From assembly GCF_000385135.1 (NCBI RefSeq), contig NZ_ARQM01000011.1, positions 1 to 64,000 on the forward strand: a stretch of 64,000 nt of DNA. Reading direction: 5' to 3'. Shown in pieces: positions 27,726-36,579 of this stretch. Source of the stretch: Promicromonospora sukumoe 327MFSha3.1 (GTDB lineage: Bacteria > Actinomycetota > Actinomycetes > Actinomycetales > Cellulomonadaceae). The notes under the pieces were generated by a model. That model searched no databases. It was not told the origin of the DNA and saw only the letters and a program-made list of their open reading frames with translations. The first letter of the stretch is position 1; every line of letters begins with the position of its first letter. A program made the position numbers and the translations under genes.

Positions 27726-29924
27726 TCACCCCAGGTCGAGCTCGAACCACACCGTCTTGCCCGTCCGGCGGCCCTCGCGCGCGGGTCCGTTCCGATGGGT
27801 GGGCCGCGCCGGCCCGCCGTGCCGGTCCACGCCCCAGCGGGACGCGAGACGTTCGAGGAACTGCACGCCGCGCCCGCCGAACTCGGTGACGGTCGGATCG
27901 CGCAGCTCGGGCTGCACGGTCGAGGAGTCGCGCACGCCCACCCGCAGCCGGTCCAGGTCCACCTCGACGGTGGCCGTGAACGGCGCCTGCCCGTGGTCGA
28001 CGGCGTTGGTCAGCACCTCCGACGTCAACAGCATGACCGTGCGCCGCAGCGGCATCGGCACGCCGCAGCTCTCCAGCACGTCGTCCACCCAGATGCGCGC
28101 CGGACCGACGTCGAGCAACGACGGGGCGAGCTTGCGCTCCGCCGTGGCGGGGCGCCCGGGGGACGGCGGGCCCGACGGCGCCGCCGCCCGGACGCGGACG
28201 GCGAGCACGGCGACGTCGTCCCGCTGGTCGTCCGACGCGAGGCGGCGCACGAGGGTCACCGGCAGCGCGGCCGTGGCCGTGTCGCCGAGCGCGCCGAGCG
28301 TCTTCTGCAGGCGGTTGAGCCACTGGTCGGGCGTGGTGCCGCGCTGCTCGGCGAGCCCGTCCGTGTAGAGCAGGAGGGTGTCGCCGGGGCGCAGCGTGGT
28401 GACGTGGTCGGTGCGCTTCGAGGTGGGCCGCACGCCGAGCATCATGTCGGGCAGCACCGAGAGGCGCTCGACCGTGCCGTCCTCGCGGAGCACGAGCGGC
28501 GGGGGGTGCCCGGCGGTGGACCACGTGAGCTGGTACGCACCGGCGACCCGCTCCAGGCGAGCCACCACGGCGGTCCCGCTGGCGAGCAGCCCCAGCCCGG
28601 AGTTGGCCTTGTCGAGCAGCGACAGCAGGGCCGACGGCGACTCGTCGTGGCTCCACGCGAACGCGCGCAGCAGCGAACGCAGCTGGCCCATCTTGGCCGC
28701 GGCCCGCATGTCGTGCCCGGTCACGTCGCCGATCATGAACATGGTCGCGTCGTCGTCCACGGCCACGGCGTCGTACCAGTCGCCGCCGATCTGGTCGGAG
28801 CGCGTGGCCGGGGAGTAGGTGGCCGCCATGTCGAGGTGCGGCACCTCGGGCAGGCGGCTGAGCATCGCCCGCTGCAGGGTCTTGGCCGACTCGCGCCGCT
28901 CCTCCAGGAGCCGTGCGCGCTCCAGGGCGTGGCCGGTGTAGTGGGCCAGCCCCGTCTGGAGCGCGTAGGAGTCCTGGTCGGGCCCGCGGTCGCGCTCCCA
29001 GGCCAGCATGATGACGGCGACGACTTCGCCCGCGGTCACCACCGGCAGGTACGCGCGGGCGCCGACGTCCGGGTCGCAGAGCTCCTCCTTCCCCGGGAAC
29101 GCCGAGAACATCTCCTCGCCGGTCCGGAAGAACAGGGGCCTGCCGGTTCGCGCCGCTTCGGCCAGGGGCCGCTGCTCGTCGAGCTTGGTCTGGCGGAGCC
29201 GCTGCGGGAACTGCGGCTCGGCGTGCACGAGCGACCGGTAGGTGATGCCGCGCCCGTCGGCGTCGGCCAGCGCGAACGCGCAGTACCGCGCGCCGATGCC
29301 GGCCGTACCAACCTCCACGATGACCTCTTCGACCTGGTCCATCGTGTTCGCGTTGGCGAAGGCCTCGCTCAGCGAGAGCAGGAACCGGCTGCGGCGGTTC
29401 GCCCGGACGGCGGTCTCCTGGATGCGGCGCGCCCGCTCCCGCTCGGCGCGCAGGCGCAGCTCGGCGGTGCAGGACGCCGCGAGGTCCGCGAGGGAGTCCA
29501 GGTCGTCCTGCGACCACTCGCGCGGCTCGTCGACGACGGCGCACAGCGCCCCGACCGCGCGCCCACGCAGGTCGAACACCGGGTAGCCGGCGAGGGCGAC
29601 CAGGCCCATCTCGCGCACCAGGTAGTTGTCGCGGAGTGTCGGATCGTGCCGGGCGTCCGACGTCACGACCGGCTCGCCGCGCGCCGTGATGACGTTGGTG
29701 AGCGTGCCCGGGTGCTGCAGCAGCCGGTCGGACTGCATCGGCTCCGGGACCCCGGACGCTCCCGCGAGGACCTGGCCGTCGGGAACCACGAAGTAGACGA
29801 CGGAGGCGGGGACCCGAAGATGCCGCCGAACCAGGCGGGCAAACCGGTCAAAGGCCTCATCCGCAGTGGGTGCACCGAGACCGACGTGCTCTAGGTCTCG
29901 CAGCGCCTGGAGGTCCGTCGGCAT
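27726..29924 (-). CDS. GAF-GAF-SpoIIE phosphatase with C-terminal HATPase domain
   Basis: This 732-residue cytoplasmic regulator has a first GAF domain (about residues 20-160) and a second (about 190-340). The PP2C/SpoIIE phosphatase domain has GGDWYDA, IGDVTGHD and DDVAVLAV metal-binding motifs. A final RsbW-like HATPase has EVLTNAVDHG and GGRGVQFLERLASRWGV. The combination of serine phosphatase and anti-sigma kinase-like domain suggests control of an anti-sigma or anti-anti-sigma switch. No STAS partner is in view. It lies 90 bases downstream of the LAL regulator on the same strand. Confidence 0.92.
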   Translation of the reverse strand: MPTDLQALRDLEHVGLGAPTADEAFDRFARLVRRHLRVPASVVYFVVPDGQVLAGASGVPEPMQSDRLLQHPGTLTNVITARGEPVVTSDARHDPTLRDNYLVREMGLVALAGYPVFDLRGRAVGALCAVVDEPREWSQDDLDSLADLAASCTAELRLRAERERARRIQETAVRANRRSRFLLSLSEAFANANTMDQVEEVIVEVGTAGIGARYCAFALADADGRGITYRSLVHAEPQFPQRLRQTKLDEQRPLAEAARTGRPLFFRTGEEMFSAFPGKEELCDPDVGARAYLPVVTAGEVVAVIMLAWERDRGPDQDSYALQTGLAHYTGHALERARLLEERRESAKTLQRAMLSRLPEVPHLDMAATYSPATRSDQIGGDWYDAVAVDDDATMFMIGDVTGHDMRAAAKMGQLRSLLRAFAWSHDESPSALLSLLDKANSGLGLLASGTAVVARLERVAGAYQLTWSTAGHPPPLVLREDGTVERLSVLPDMMLGVRPTSKRTDHVTTLRPGDTLLLYTDGLAEQRGTTPDQWLNRLQKTLGALGDTATAALPVTLVRRLASDDQRDDVAVLAVRVRAAAPSGPPSPGRPATAERKLAPSLLDVGPARIWVDDVLESCGVPMPLRRTVMLLTSEVLTNAVDHGQAPFTATVEVDLDRLRVGVRDSSTVQPELRDPTVTEFGGRGVQFLERLASRWGVDRHGGPARPTHRNGPAREGRRTGKTVWFELDLG

Positions 29925-30014
29925 CTCATCAGTATTGCGAGAGAAGGACGCGTGCGCGACAGATGTACCGGATGTGTCCCTTTTGCGTCAGGCGGGTAGC
30001 CTGCCGCGCCACGG

Positions 30015-33000
30015 TCATACCTCGAGCAGACCGCGCTGGTGAGCGAGGCTCACCGCCTCCGCGCGACCCGAGGCGCCGAGCTTGGCCAGCAGGTTGGAGA
30101 CGTGCACGCTCACCGTCTTGGTCGAGATGAACAGGCGCTCGCCGATCTGCCGGTTGGACAGCCCTTGCGCCACCAGCCCGAGCACCTCCTCCTCCCGTTC
30201 GGTGAGGGTCGACGCCGTCGCGCGGCGCACCCCCGGCAGGTCGAGCCGCGCGCGCCGGGCGAGCGCGCGGACGGCGTCGGCCAGGGGCCTGGCGCCCATG
30301 TCCTCTGCCTCGGAGAGGGCCTCGGCCGCCTCGACCTCGGCGGCCTGCCGCTCGCCGGCGCCGAGCAGGGCCTCGGCCCAGCGGTAGCGCGAGCGGGCGA
30401 CCTCGTAGCGGTACCCGAAGCCGAACGCGTTGACCGTCTCCTGCCAGCTCTCGGCGGCCTCCCGCCACAGGTCACCGGACGGCCGCTCGCCGCTCCCGGC
30501 GCCGGCGGTGCTGCCCACCACGGCGTGCAGCCGGGCGTTCTCGGCGGCCGCGCGCTGCAGCCAGGCCCGCCCCTCCGGCCCGAGCACGCCGCCGCGCGGG
30601 CGGCCGCGCTGCGCCGTCTGCCGGGCGACGGCGAGGAGGGAGTCGCCGCTGTCCAGCCGGGTCGCGGCCCGCTCCTCGACCGCCGTGGCGGCCGCCGAGC
30701 CCGGGGCGCCCGCCCGGCCCGCGGACCGGTCGGCCTCCGCGGCGTCGGCCAGGGCCGCGATCGCGAGGGCGGACAGCCAGATGCGGCCGAGGAACACCTC
30801 GGTCCACACCTCGCCGAGGTGGTCGGTGATGCGCACGGCCAGGGCCGCGGCGTCGTCGTACCGGCCGGCCCAGGTCAGGGCGTCGACCAGGCTCCCGCCG
30901 CCGATCAAGGCGATCTGGCCGTCGCTCTGCCAGTGGTCGAAGAGGGCCTCGCCGCGCGCGATGGCGTCGGAGTCGCCGCGGGCCACGGCCGCGTACATGC
31001 GGGTGGCCTCCAGCACGTGCCGGTGCGTGGCGGGCACACCGCCGGAGGTCCGGGGCGTCAGGTCGCCGCGGAAGTAGAGCATGACCTCCTGCAGGATGCG
31101 CAGGTAGACGGTGGGTGTGCTCCAGGCCAGGCCGAGCTCCTCGGCGCGCGCGAGCGCGTGCTGCACCCGCTGCTCGGCGGCCTCCAGCTCGCCCGCGTAG
31201 AAGCGGTTGGCCGTGGCGTTGTAGAGCGTGCGCATCTCCGTGAGCACGTCGCCGGCCTCAGTGGCCGCCGTCCGGGCCTCGTCGAGGAGGGTCGCCGCCC
31301 GGTCGGGGTCGGCCACGTCGAGCACGGCGAGTGTCGACAGGGCGGCGGCGAGTGCGCCGGGCTGGCCGACGGCCCGCGCCTCCTCGATCGCGCACTGGGC
31401 GTGGCCGCGGGCGTCGTCGTCCAGGTCGATGATCATCGTGACCCGGGCGAGCAGCGCGTTGGTCCAGATCCGGTCCGGGCTGCGCTCGGGGAGCATCTCC
31501 AGCGCCGCGCGGAGGTCCTCGATCGCGGCCTCGACCTGGCCCGGCACCTCGTCCCACGTGGGCAGGTCGAGGTACCGGTGCACGAGTACGTGCCGCAGAC
31601 CGGCCCGGCGCAGCGGGTCGGTGACGCCCTCGACGGCGCGCTCGGTGAGCTTCACGGCCCGCATCGGGTCGCCGGCGCGCGCCGCGGCCTCGCCCGCCGA
31701 GAGCGCGACGTCGACGCGGTCGCGGCCGAGCCGCTCCTCGGCGTCGGGCACGGACTCCCAGAGGGCCAGCACCTGCTCCCAGTGCCGCAGCTCCTCCTCG
31801 GGGGCGAGCAGCCGGCGGGCCCGCAGCGCGGCGTCACGCGATGCGGACAGCGCCGCGGGCAGGTCGTGGCCCTCGTAGGCGTGGTGGGCGCGCTCGGCGG
31901 CGCTGCCGATCGGCATGCCGTCGGGTCCGTCCTGCTCGATCACCGCGAGGTAGGCGCGGTGCACCGACGAGCGCTCGCCCGGCAGCAGGTCGGCGTACAG
32001 GGCCTCGGCCAGCAGGGCGTGGCGGAACTCCAGGTGGACGCCGGACACGACGAGGACCTGCTGGGTCACGGCCTCGCGCAGTGCGGCGTCGACGTCGTGC
32101 GCGCCCCAGCGGGCGGCCGCGGCGCGCAGCAGCTCCTCGCTCACCCGGCGTCCGGCGACCGACGCGATGCGCAGCACCTGCTGCACCTCGGGGTCCAGCC
32201 GTTCGAGCCGGGTGCGGAGCACCTCGGTGAGCGTCCAGGGCAGGCTGGCCGAGTCCGGGCCGGCGTCCAGGAGCTCTTCCGCGAAGAAGGCGTTGCCCTC
32301 GGACCGGTCCAGCACGTCGGCGAACCCGGCGGCCGGCAGGGGCGTCCCCGCCAGGGCGGTCGTGAACTCGCGCAGCTCGTCCTCGGTGAAGGGCTCCAGG
32401 TCGATGCGCTCCACGTGCTCCAGCCGGGACAGCTCGGCGAGCAACGGGCGCAGGGGGTGGCGGCGGTCGACGTCGTCCGCCCGGTAGGTCACCACGAGCA
32501 GGACGTTCTCGGACCGGGCGCGGGCCGCGAGGAACCGCAGCACGTCGCGCGTCGACGCGTCGGCCCAGTGCGCGTCCTCGACGACGAGCACGAGCGGGCG
32601 CTCGGGCGCGCCGGCGACCGCGAGGCTGCGGGCGATCCCCTCGAAGAGCTGGAGCCGCTCGTCGTGGTCGGCGTCGCCGCCCCCGCCGGGCTCCAGGAGC
32701 CGCCACAGCGCGGGGCGCTCCGCGACCAGCTCGGTGACCCGCGCGGCGGCGTCGGGCCCCGCGGCCCCCGCCTGCAGCTGGGTCAGGGCGTCGGTGAACG
32801 GGAGGTAGGGGATGCCCACCTGGCCCAGGTCCACGCAGTGCACGACGACGGCGCTGGCCCCCGCCTGCTCCGCCGCCTGGGCGACGTGACCGATCAGCCG
32901 TGTCTTGCCGACGCCGGCGTCGCCGGCGACGAGCACGAGGCCCGGCCGGCCGGCCGAGGCACGCCCTACCGCCAGCAGGAGAGAGGCGACCTGCTCCTGC

Positions 33001-33104
33001 CGGGAGACCAGGGGGATTGCCGTGGACCTTCGCACCTGCACATCGTGCCACCGGTCACTGACAATCCCCCTGACCTCCCCTTTTCCGGCCTCCATCGCGG
33101 TCAC
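30015..33104 (-). CDS. LAL-type LuxR transcriptional regulator with AAA/STAND ATPase domain
   Basis: This protein of about 1029 residues has a Walker A (VAGDAGVGKTRL) and Walker B-like LVLVVEDAHWAD of a MalT/STAND ATPase. A long helical, TPR-like middle follows. The C-terminal LuxR helix-turn-helix (LTEREEEVLGLVAQGLSNRQ, then TKTVSVHVSNLLAKL) ends it. Such proteins activate transcription after nucleotide and ligand binding. GTG at 33104 overlaps the stop of the small upstream gene by four bases; ATG 33095 and GTG 33041 are alternatives. The ligand is unknown. Confidence 0.9.
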   Translation of the reverse strand: MTAMEAGKGEVRGIVSDRWHDVQVRRSTAIPLVSRQEQVASLLLAVGRASAGRPGLVLVAGDAGVGKTRLIGHVAQAAEQAGASAVVVHCVDLGQVGIPYLPFTDALTQLQAGAAGPDAAARVTELVAERPALWRLLEPGGGGDADHDERLQLFEGIARSLAVAGAPERPLVLVVEDAHWADASTRDVLRFLAARARSENVLLVVTYRADDVDRRHPLRPLLAELSRLEHVERIDLEPFTEDELREFTTALAGTPLPAAGFADVLDRSEGNAFFAEELLDAGPDSASLPWTLTEVLRTRLERLDPEVQQVLRIASVAGRRVSEELLRAAAARWGAHDVDAALREAVTQQVLVVSGVHLEFRHALLAEALYADLLPGERSSVHRAYLAVIEQDGPDGMPIGSAAERAHHAYEGHDLPAALSASRDAALRARRLLAPEEELRHWEQVLALWESVPDAEERLGRDRVDVALSAGEAAARAGDPMRAVKLTERAVEGVTDPLRRAGLRHVLVHRYLDLPTWDEVPGQVEAAIEDLRAALEMLPERSPDRIWTNALLARVTMIIDLDDDARGHAQCAIEEARAVGQPGALAAALSTLAVLDVADPDRAATLLDEARTAATEAGDVLTEMRTLYNATANRFYAGELEAAEQRVQHALARAEELGLAWSTPTVYLRILQEVMLYFRGDLTPRTSGGVPATHRHVLEATRMYAAVARGDSDAIARGEALFDHWQSDGQIALIGGGSLVDALTWAGRYDDAAALAVRITDHLGEVWTEVFLGRIWLSALAIAALADAAEADRSAGRAGAPGSAAATAVEERAATRLDSGDSLLAVARQTAQRGRPRGGVLGPEGRAWLQRAAAENARLHAVVGSTAGAGSGERPSGDLWREAAESWQETVNAFGFGYRYEVARSRYRWAEALLGAGERQAAEVEAAEALSEAEDMGARPLADAVRALARRARLDLPGVRRATASTLTEREEEVLGLVAQGLSNRQIGERLFISTKTVSVHVSNLLAKLGASGRAEAVSLAHQRGLLEV

Positions 33105-33310
33105 GCGAACAGGCCGCGCCGTGCGGCGGGCGCTGGGCGCATGCCCGCGATGCCCGCCCTGATCTGCTCCGTGCGGTTGGCGCGGGCGGCGCGCTTCTCC
33201 TGCCGGGCGGCGCGGTCCGCCGCGCTCGGCCGCTTCGCGTGCCAGGCGCTCCTGGCCCGCTCCTGGCGGTACTCGATCTCCGCGTCGATCGCGGGTCCCC
33301 ACAGCGACAT
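33101..33310 (-). CDS. Small basic hypothetical protein (69 aa)
   Basis: This 69-residue protein is rich in Arg and Ala (17 of the latter) and largely helical by composition, with no recognised domain. It is probably real because a strong AGGAGGA ribosome site lies just before ATG 33310 and its stop overlaps the LAL regulator start by four bases. It may be a leader gene of that operon. The function is unknown. Confidence 0.6.
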   Translation of the reverse strand: MSLWGPAIDAEIEYRQERARSAWHAKRPSAADRAARQEKRAARANRTEQIRAGIAGMRPAPAARRGLFA

Positions 33311-33644
33311 GATTCCTCCTGCGTCCCCGGCGGGCCGTGTGCCCGTCCGGCTGATGAGGAAGACACTCGTCCTGAGGTCCGGGGGCCCGGATCGGGAGGT
33401 CGGGCAGTCCTGGGTGGCGGGGTACCTCAGACCCGGGTCTGAGGTACCCCGCCACCGGTCTGAGGTGCCTTAGGTACCTCAGAGCCCAGGTCAGGGGCAC
33501 TGTTTCGCGCCCGAGATGCCGCCCGGGCCGCCCGGCGGGACACTTGGCGGGCGAGATTCAGGGTGTTCACAGCCCCACTATTGCGATCTACGTCACAGCA
33601 GACGCACACTGGAAGTAGCAGCGGACCCAATTCGGGGGTGGATC
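33311..33644. other. Divergent intergenic region
   Basis: This 334-base stretch separates divergent genes. Besides the palindrome array at 33415-33483 it shows no protein-coding signal I trust; the ATCTACGTCACAGCAGACGC part near 33588 could hold the rightward promoter. Confidence 0.5.
33415..33483. repeat. 42-bp perfect palindrome plus two more TCTGAGGTACC half-sites
   Basis: Bases 33415-33456 form a perfect palindrome with no loop (two 21-base arms). Directly after it, TCTGAGGTGCC and AGGTACCTCAGA form a second, slightly imperfect inverted pair. In total the word TCTGAGGTACC or a near match occurs four times in alternating orientation within 70 bases. It lies between divergent genes, which argues for an operator or cruciform rather than a terminator. 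Confidence 0.75.
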
Positions 33645-34352
33645 GTGACCGGAACCGAAGCTGGAACGTACGACATCTTGCCAATGCTGGGTCGTGGGAA
33701 GCACCGCAACCCCAAGAAGGGCGCGTGCTTCATGGAGCTCGCCTCCTTCCTCGCAGGCGAGAAGTGGAGCGACCATCCAGCCTGCACGCACCCGCTCATC
33801 GCCATGCTGGCGCGCGCGGTGAACGACCTCACGGCGGACCACGCGCGGCCCCAGCTCGCGCCGCTCATCCCGTCGGTGATCGGCCTGACCAGCACCGACC
33901 CGCGCTGGGACGTGCGCATCGCGCTGCGCGCCGCGCAGACGGCGCTCCCGGTCTCGCCCGCGGACCGGCAGCAGACGCTCGCCGTCGCCGTCCTCGGGTC
34001 CGAGCGCATGCTCGACGTCCTGGAGGACCGGCCGGCCGGGACCCTCGCACCGGAGAGCAAGGACGCGCTCGCGGCCGTGCCGAAGACGGCGGCCTGGGCC
34101 GAGCGGTTCTGCGCCGGAACCAGCGTGCGGCCCAAGCGGTTCGTGCGCGACGCCGCACCCAGCGTGGTCTCCACGGCGGTGCAGGGCATCTCGGAGGCCT
34201 TCGTGCCCGACGTCGACGCGCGGCTCCGCGACCTGCTCGCGGCAACTGTCGCCGATGCGCGCCGCTGGGCCGGGAACGCGGACGACGATGCCCGCACGCT
34301 CGACCCGCTGGCGTGGGGCCCGGTGGTCAAGGCGGCTCCGACAACCGCCTGA
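33645..34352 (+). CDS. Conserved hypothetical protein
   Basis: This 235-residue soluble protein has no domain I can name. The most striking stretch is RNPKKGACFMELASFLAGE, then WSDHPACTHPLIAMLARAVND, near the N-terminus. I recall this pattern from uncharacterised actinobacterial proteins. No signal peptide or membrane helix is seen. GTG at 33645 has a GGGGGTGG ribosome site. A strong terminator-like stem follows. The function is unknown. Confidence 0.75.
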   Translation: MTGTEAGTYDILPMLGRGKHRNPKKGACFMELASFLAGEKWSDHPACTHPLIAMLARAVNDLTADHARPQLAPLIPSVIGLTSTDPRWDVRIALRAAQTALPVSPADRQQTLAVAVLGSERMLDVLEDRPAGTLAPESKDALAAVPKTAAWAERFCAGTSVRPKRFVRDAAPSVVSTAVQGISEAFVPDVDARLRDLLAATVADARRWAGNADDDARTLDPLAWGPVVKAAPTTA

Positions 34353-34359
34353 CACCTGG

Positions 34360-34420
34360 CCGGACAGGGGGAACCGGGTCGGGGCGCACCAGGGGGCGCC
34401 CCGACCCGAGTCGTGTCCGG
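34360..34420 (+). terminator. Nested hairpin terminator
   Basis: An inner perfect stem GGGTCGGGGCGC/GCGCCCCGACCC (34376-34387, 34396-34407) is enclosed by CCGGACA/TGTCCGG. It separates the hypothetical gene from the ECF42 operon. Confidence 0.7.
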
Positions 34421-34449
34421 AGGGTCCCGCGGAACCTGTTGACGGGACC

Positions 34450-34476
34450 TGTCGATCGGACCGTCGCCGGATCGTC
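34450..34476 (+). promoter_or_regulatory. Candidate ECF42-type autoregulatory promoter
   Basis: TGTCGA (34450-34455) is followed by 17 bases and CGTC (34473-34476). From memory, ECF42 promoters have TGTCGA at -35 and CGWC at -10. It lies 38 bases before the DGPF gene start. Confidence 0.5.
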
Positions 34477-34514
34477 ACCACCGTGTCAGACAGTTCCGAC
34501 CGGAGGACAGAACC

Positions 34515-34886
34515 ATGCGATACACGATCCTGCTGCACTACCCGGAGATGACGCCGGAGGAGCTCGGGCCCGGGGGCTGGGAAGAGGGCGAGCGTGAGTT
34601 CCAGGCCTACGCCACGGCGCTCGACCAGGCGGGTGTGCTGCTCTCGGCGGAGGTGCTGCAGCCGTCGTCGTCCACCACCACGGTGGCCGTGCGCGACGGC
34701 GAGCTGCGCGTCCAGGACGGACCGTTCGCCGACACGAAGGAGCAGCTCGGCGGCACGTTCGTCGTCGACGTGCCCGACCTCGACGCCGCGCTCGTCTGGG
34801 CGCAGAAGGCGCCGTCGGTCCAGTGGGGCACCGTCGAGGTGCGGCCGAGCGCCACCCACTTCGAGAACGGCGCGTGGACCCGCTGA
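34515..34886 (+). CDS. YCII-related DGPF-domain protein
   Basis: This 123-residue protein starts MRYTILLHYPE and contains the family signature VQDGPFADTKEQLGGTFVVD. DGPF proteins are the conserved genetic partners of ECF42 sigma factors, but their biochemical role is not known. ATG at 34515 has a GGAGGA ribosome site. It overlaps the sigma factor gene by 13 bases and is probably both co-transcribed with it and part of its regulon. Confidence 0.9.
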   Translation: MRYTILLHYPEMTPEELGPGGWEEGEREFQAYATALDQAGVLLSAEVLQPSSSTTTVAVRDGELRVQDGPFADTKEQLGGTFVVDVPDLDAALVWAQKAPSVQWGTVEVRPSATHFENGAWTR

Positions 34887-36169
34887 CCGACCGGACGCGG
34901 GCGCGGGCCGCCGCAGACGCGGCGGCCCGCGCCTCGTACGGCCGCCTGCTGGCCCTGCTCGCGGCCCGCGACGGCGACATCCAGCGCGCGGAGGACGCCC
35001 TCGCCGAGGCCTTCGAGCGCGCCCTCACGCACTGGCCCGCAGACGGCGTGCCGGACAACCCGGACGGCTGGCTGCTCACCGTGGCCCGCAACCGGCTGCG
35101 CGACGTCTACCGCTCCGCCGCCTACCGCACCAGCGTGCCGCCCGGCACGGGGCCCGAGCCCGCGGTCCCGCCCGAGGAGGCCGACCCCGACCGGATCGGG
35201 GACCGCCGCCTGGAGCTCATGTTCGTCTGCGCGCACCCCGCGATCGAGGCTGGTATCCGCACCCCGCTCATGCTGCAGACCGTGCTCGGCGTCGAGGCCG
35301 CCGACATCGCGGCGGCGTTCGCCGTCCCCGCGCCGACCATGGCTCAGCGCCTGGTCCGCGCCAAGCGCCGCATCCGGGACGCGCGTATCCCGTTCCGGAT
35401 TCCCGCCCGCCCGGAGGTGCCCGCGCGGCTGCCGCCCGTGCTGGAGGCGGTGTACGGCGCGTACGCCATCGACTGGCGCGGCGCCGCGCCGGAGGTGCGC
35501 GGATCGCTCACCGGCGACGCACTCACCCTGGCGCTGCTGCTGGCCGACCTGCTGCCCGAGCCCGAGGTGCTCGGCCTGGCCGCACTGCTCTGCTTCTCCC
35601 TGGCCCGCGCGGACGCCCGCGAAACCGACGGCGTGCTCGTGCCGCTCGACGAGCAGGACGTCGGCCGCTGGGACACCGCCCTGATCGAGCGCGGCGAGGC
35701 GCTGCTGCGCCGCGCGCTGGCCGGGCCGGCCGGCCTCCGCGACGCGCACGCCGACCCGGGCGCCGGGCCGCCCGACCCTTCCGACCCGCCCGGACGGTTC
35801 CGTCTCGAGGCCGCCATCCAGTCCGTGCACTGCGCCCGGGCACGCACCGGCCGCACCGACTGGCCCGCGCTCGTCACCCTGCACCGCGCGCTGCTCCGGG
35901 TGGCTCCGACGCTCGGCGGCCGGGTGGCTCTCGCCGCCGTGGTCGCACGGGTCGACGGCGCCCGGGCCGGACTGGCCGCGCTGGACGAGATCGCTGCGGC
36001 GGACCCGGCGTCGGGCCGGTTCCAGCCGCTGTGGGCGACCCGCGCGCACCTCCTCGCCGCGCTGGGCGCGGGCGACGAAGCCCGGGCCGCCTACGACAAG
36101 TCCCGGTCGCTCACGACGGACCCGGCCGTGCGGGCCTTCCTGGCCGACCGGAGCGTCGCGACCGGGTGA
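34874..36169 (+). CDS. ECF42-type sigma factor with C-terminal TPR-like (DUF6596) domain
   Basis: This protein of about 431 residues has sigma region 2 (RAEDALAEAFERALTHW, then GWLLTVARNRLRDVYR) and region 4 ending in APTMAQRLVRAKRRIRDARI. A helical C-terminal extension of about 230 residues follows, as in ECF42 factors, where it replaces a cognate anti-sigma factor. GTG at 34874 lies inside the end of the DGPF gene. The adjacent DGPF gene and upstream TGTCGA-N17-CGTC support the ECF42 assignment. Confidence 0.88.
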   Translation: MDPLTDRTRARAAADAAARASYGRLLALLAARDGDIQRAEDALAEAFERALTHWPADGVPDNPDGWLLTVARNRLRDVYRSAAYRTSVPPGTGPEPAVPPEEADPDRIGDRRLELMFVCAHPAIEAGIRTPLMLQTVLGVEAADIAAAFAVPAPTMAQRLVRAKRRIRDARIPFRIPARPEVPARLPPVLEAVYGAYAIDWRGAAPEVRGSLTGDALTLALLLADLLPEPEVLGLAALLCFSLARADARETDGVLVPLDEQDVGRWDTALIERGEALLRRALAGPAGLRDAHADPGAGPPDPSDPPGRFRLEAAIQSVHCARARTGRTDWPALVTLHRALLRVAPTLGGRVALAAVVARVDGARAGLAALDEIAAADPASGRFQPLWATRAHLLAALGAGDEARAAYDKSRSLTTDPAVRAFLADRSVATG

Positions 36170-36289
36170 GGTGGGCGATGGTGGTCCCGAAAACCGGGTC
36201 CGCCCCTCCCTACCAACGAAACGGGCTCCCGGTCCGTCCTTGTTCCACGAGGGCGCCCGGACGAGGGGGCCGGAGAACGGGGACAGACC

Positions 36290-36475
36290 ATGACGACCAG
36301 CACAGCGATGATCACCGGCAAGGACGTTGCCGCGATCGAGCGTGACCTGCGACGCATGGAGCTCCTGAACCGGCGCGAGCACAGGATCCGCGCGGGCGGA
36401 CGGCCCGCACCGACGATCTCCTACCTCAAGCTCGCCACGCGCCCCCGCGACCGCTGGCGGTACCAGGACGCGTGA
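36290..36475 (+). CDS. Small basic hypothetical protein (61 aa)
   Basis: This 61-residue protein is rich in Arg and has no known domain. ATG at 36290 is preceded by GGGGACAG, a passable ribosome site, and codon use is like that of its neighbours. It ends before the leaderless promoter of the penicillin-binding protein. Whether it is functional is uncertain. Confidence 0.5.
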   Translation: MTTSTAMITGKDVAAIERDLRRMELLNRREHRIRAGGRPAPTISYLKLATRPRDRWRYQDA

Positions 36476-36566
36476 CGCAGGACGGCGGGGCCGCAGATCC
36501 AGGGGGTTCGGCGGCCCTGCCTCATTTCACCCTGGAATTTACACTGAGCGATCATGACCAGGCCCT

Positions 36567-36572
36567 TAGGCT
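36567..36572 (+). promoter_or_regulatory. Leaderless -10 element TAGGCT of the PBP gene
   Basis: TAGGCT ends seven bases before ATG 36580 and fixes that start; the in-frame GTG at 36472 would place the promoter inside the gene. Confidence 0.5.
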
Positions 36573-36579
36573 CCTTGGC

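Noticed and set aside
33415-33456. Intrinsic terminator
   Set aside because: Both neighbouring genes point away from it, so no transcript would need to end there.
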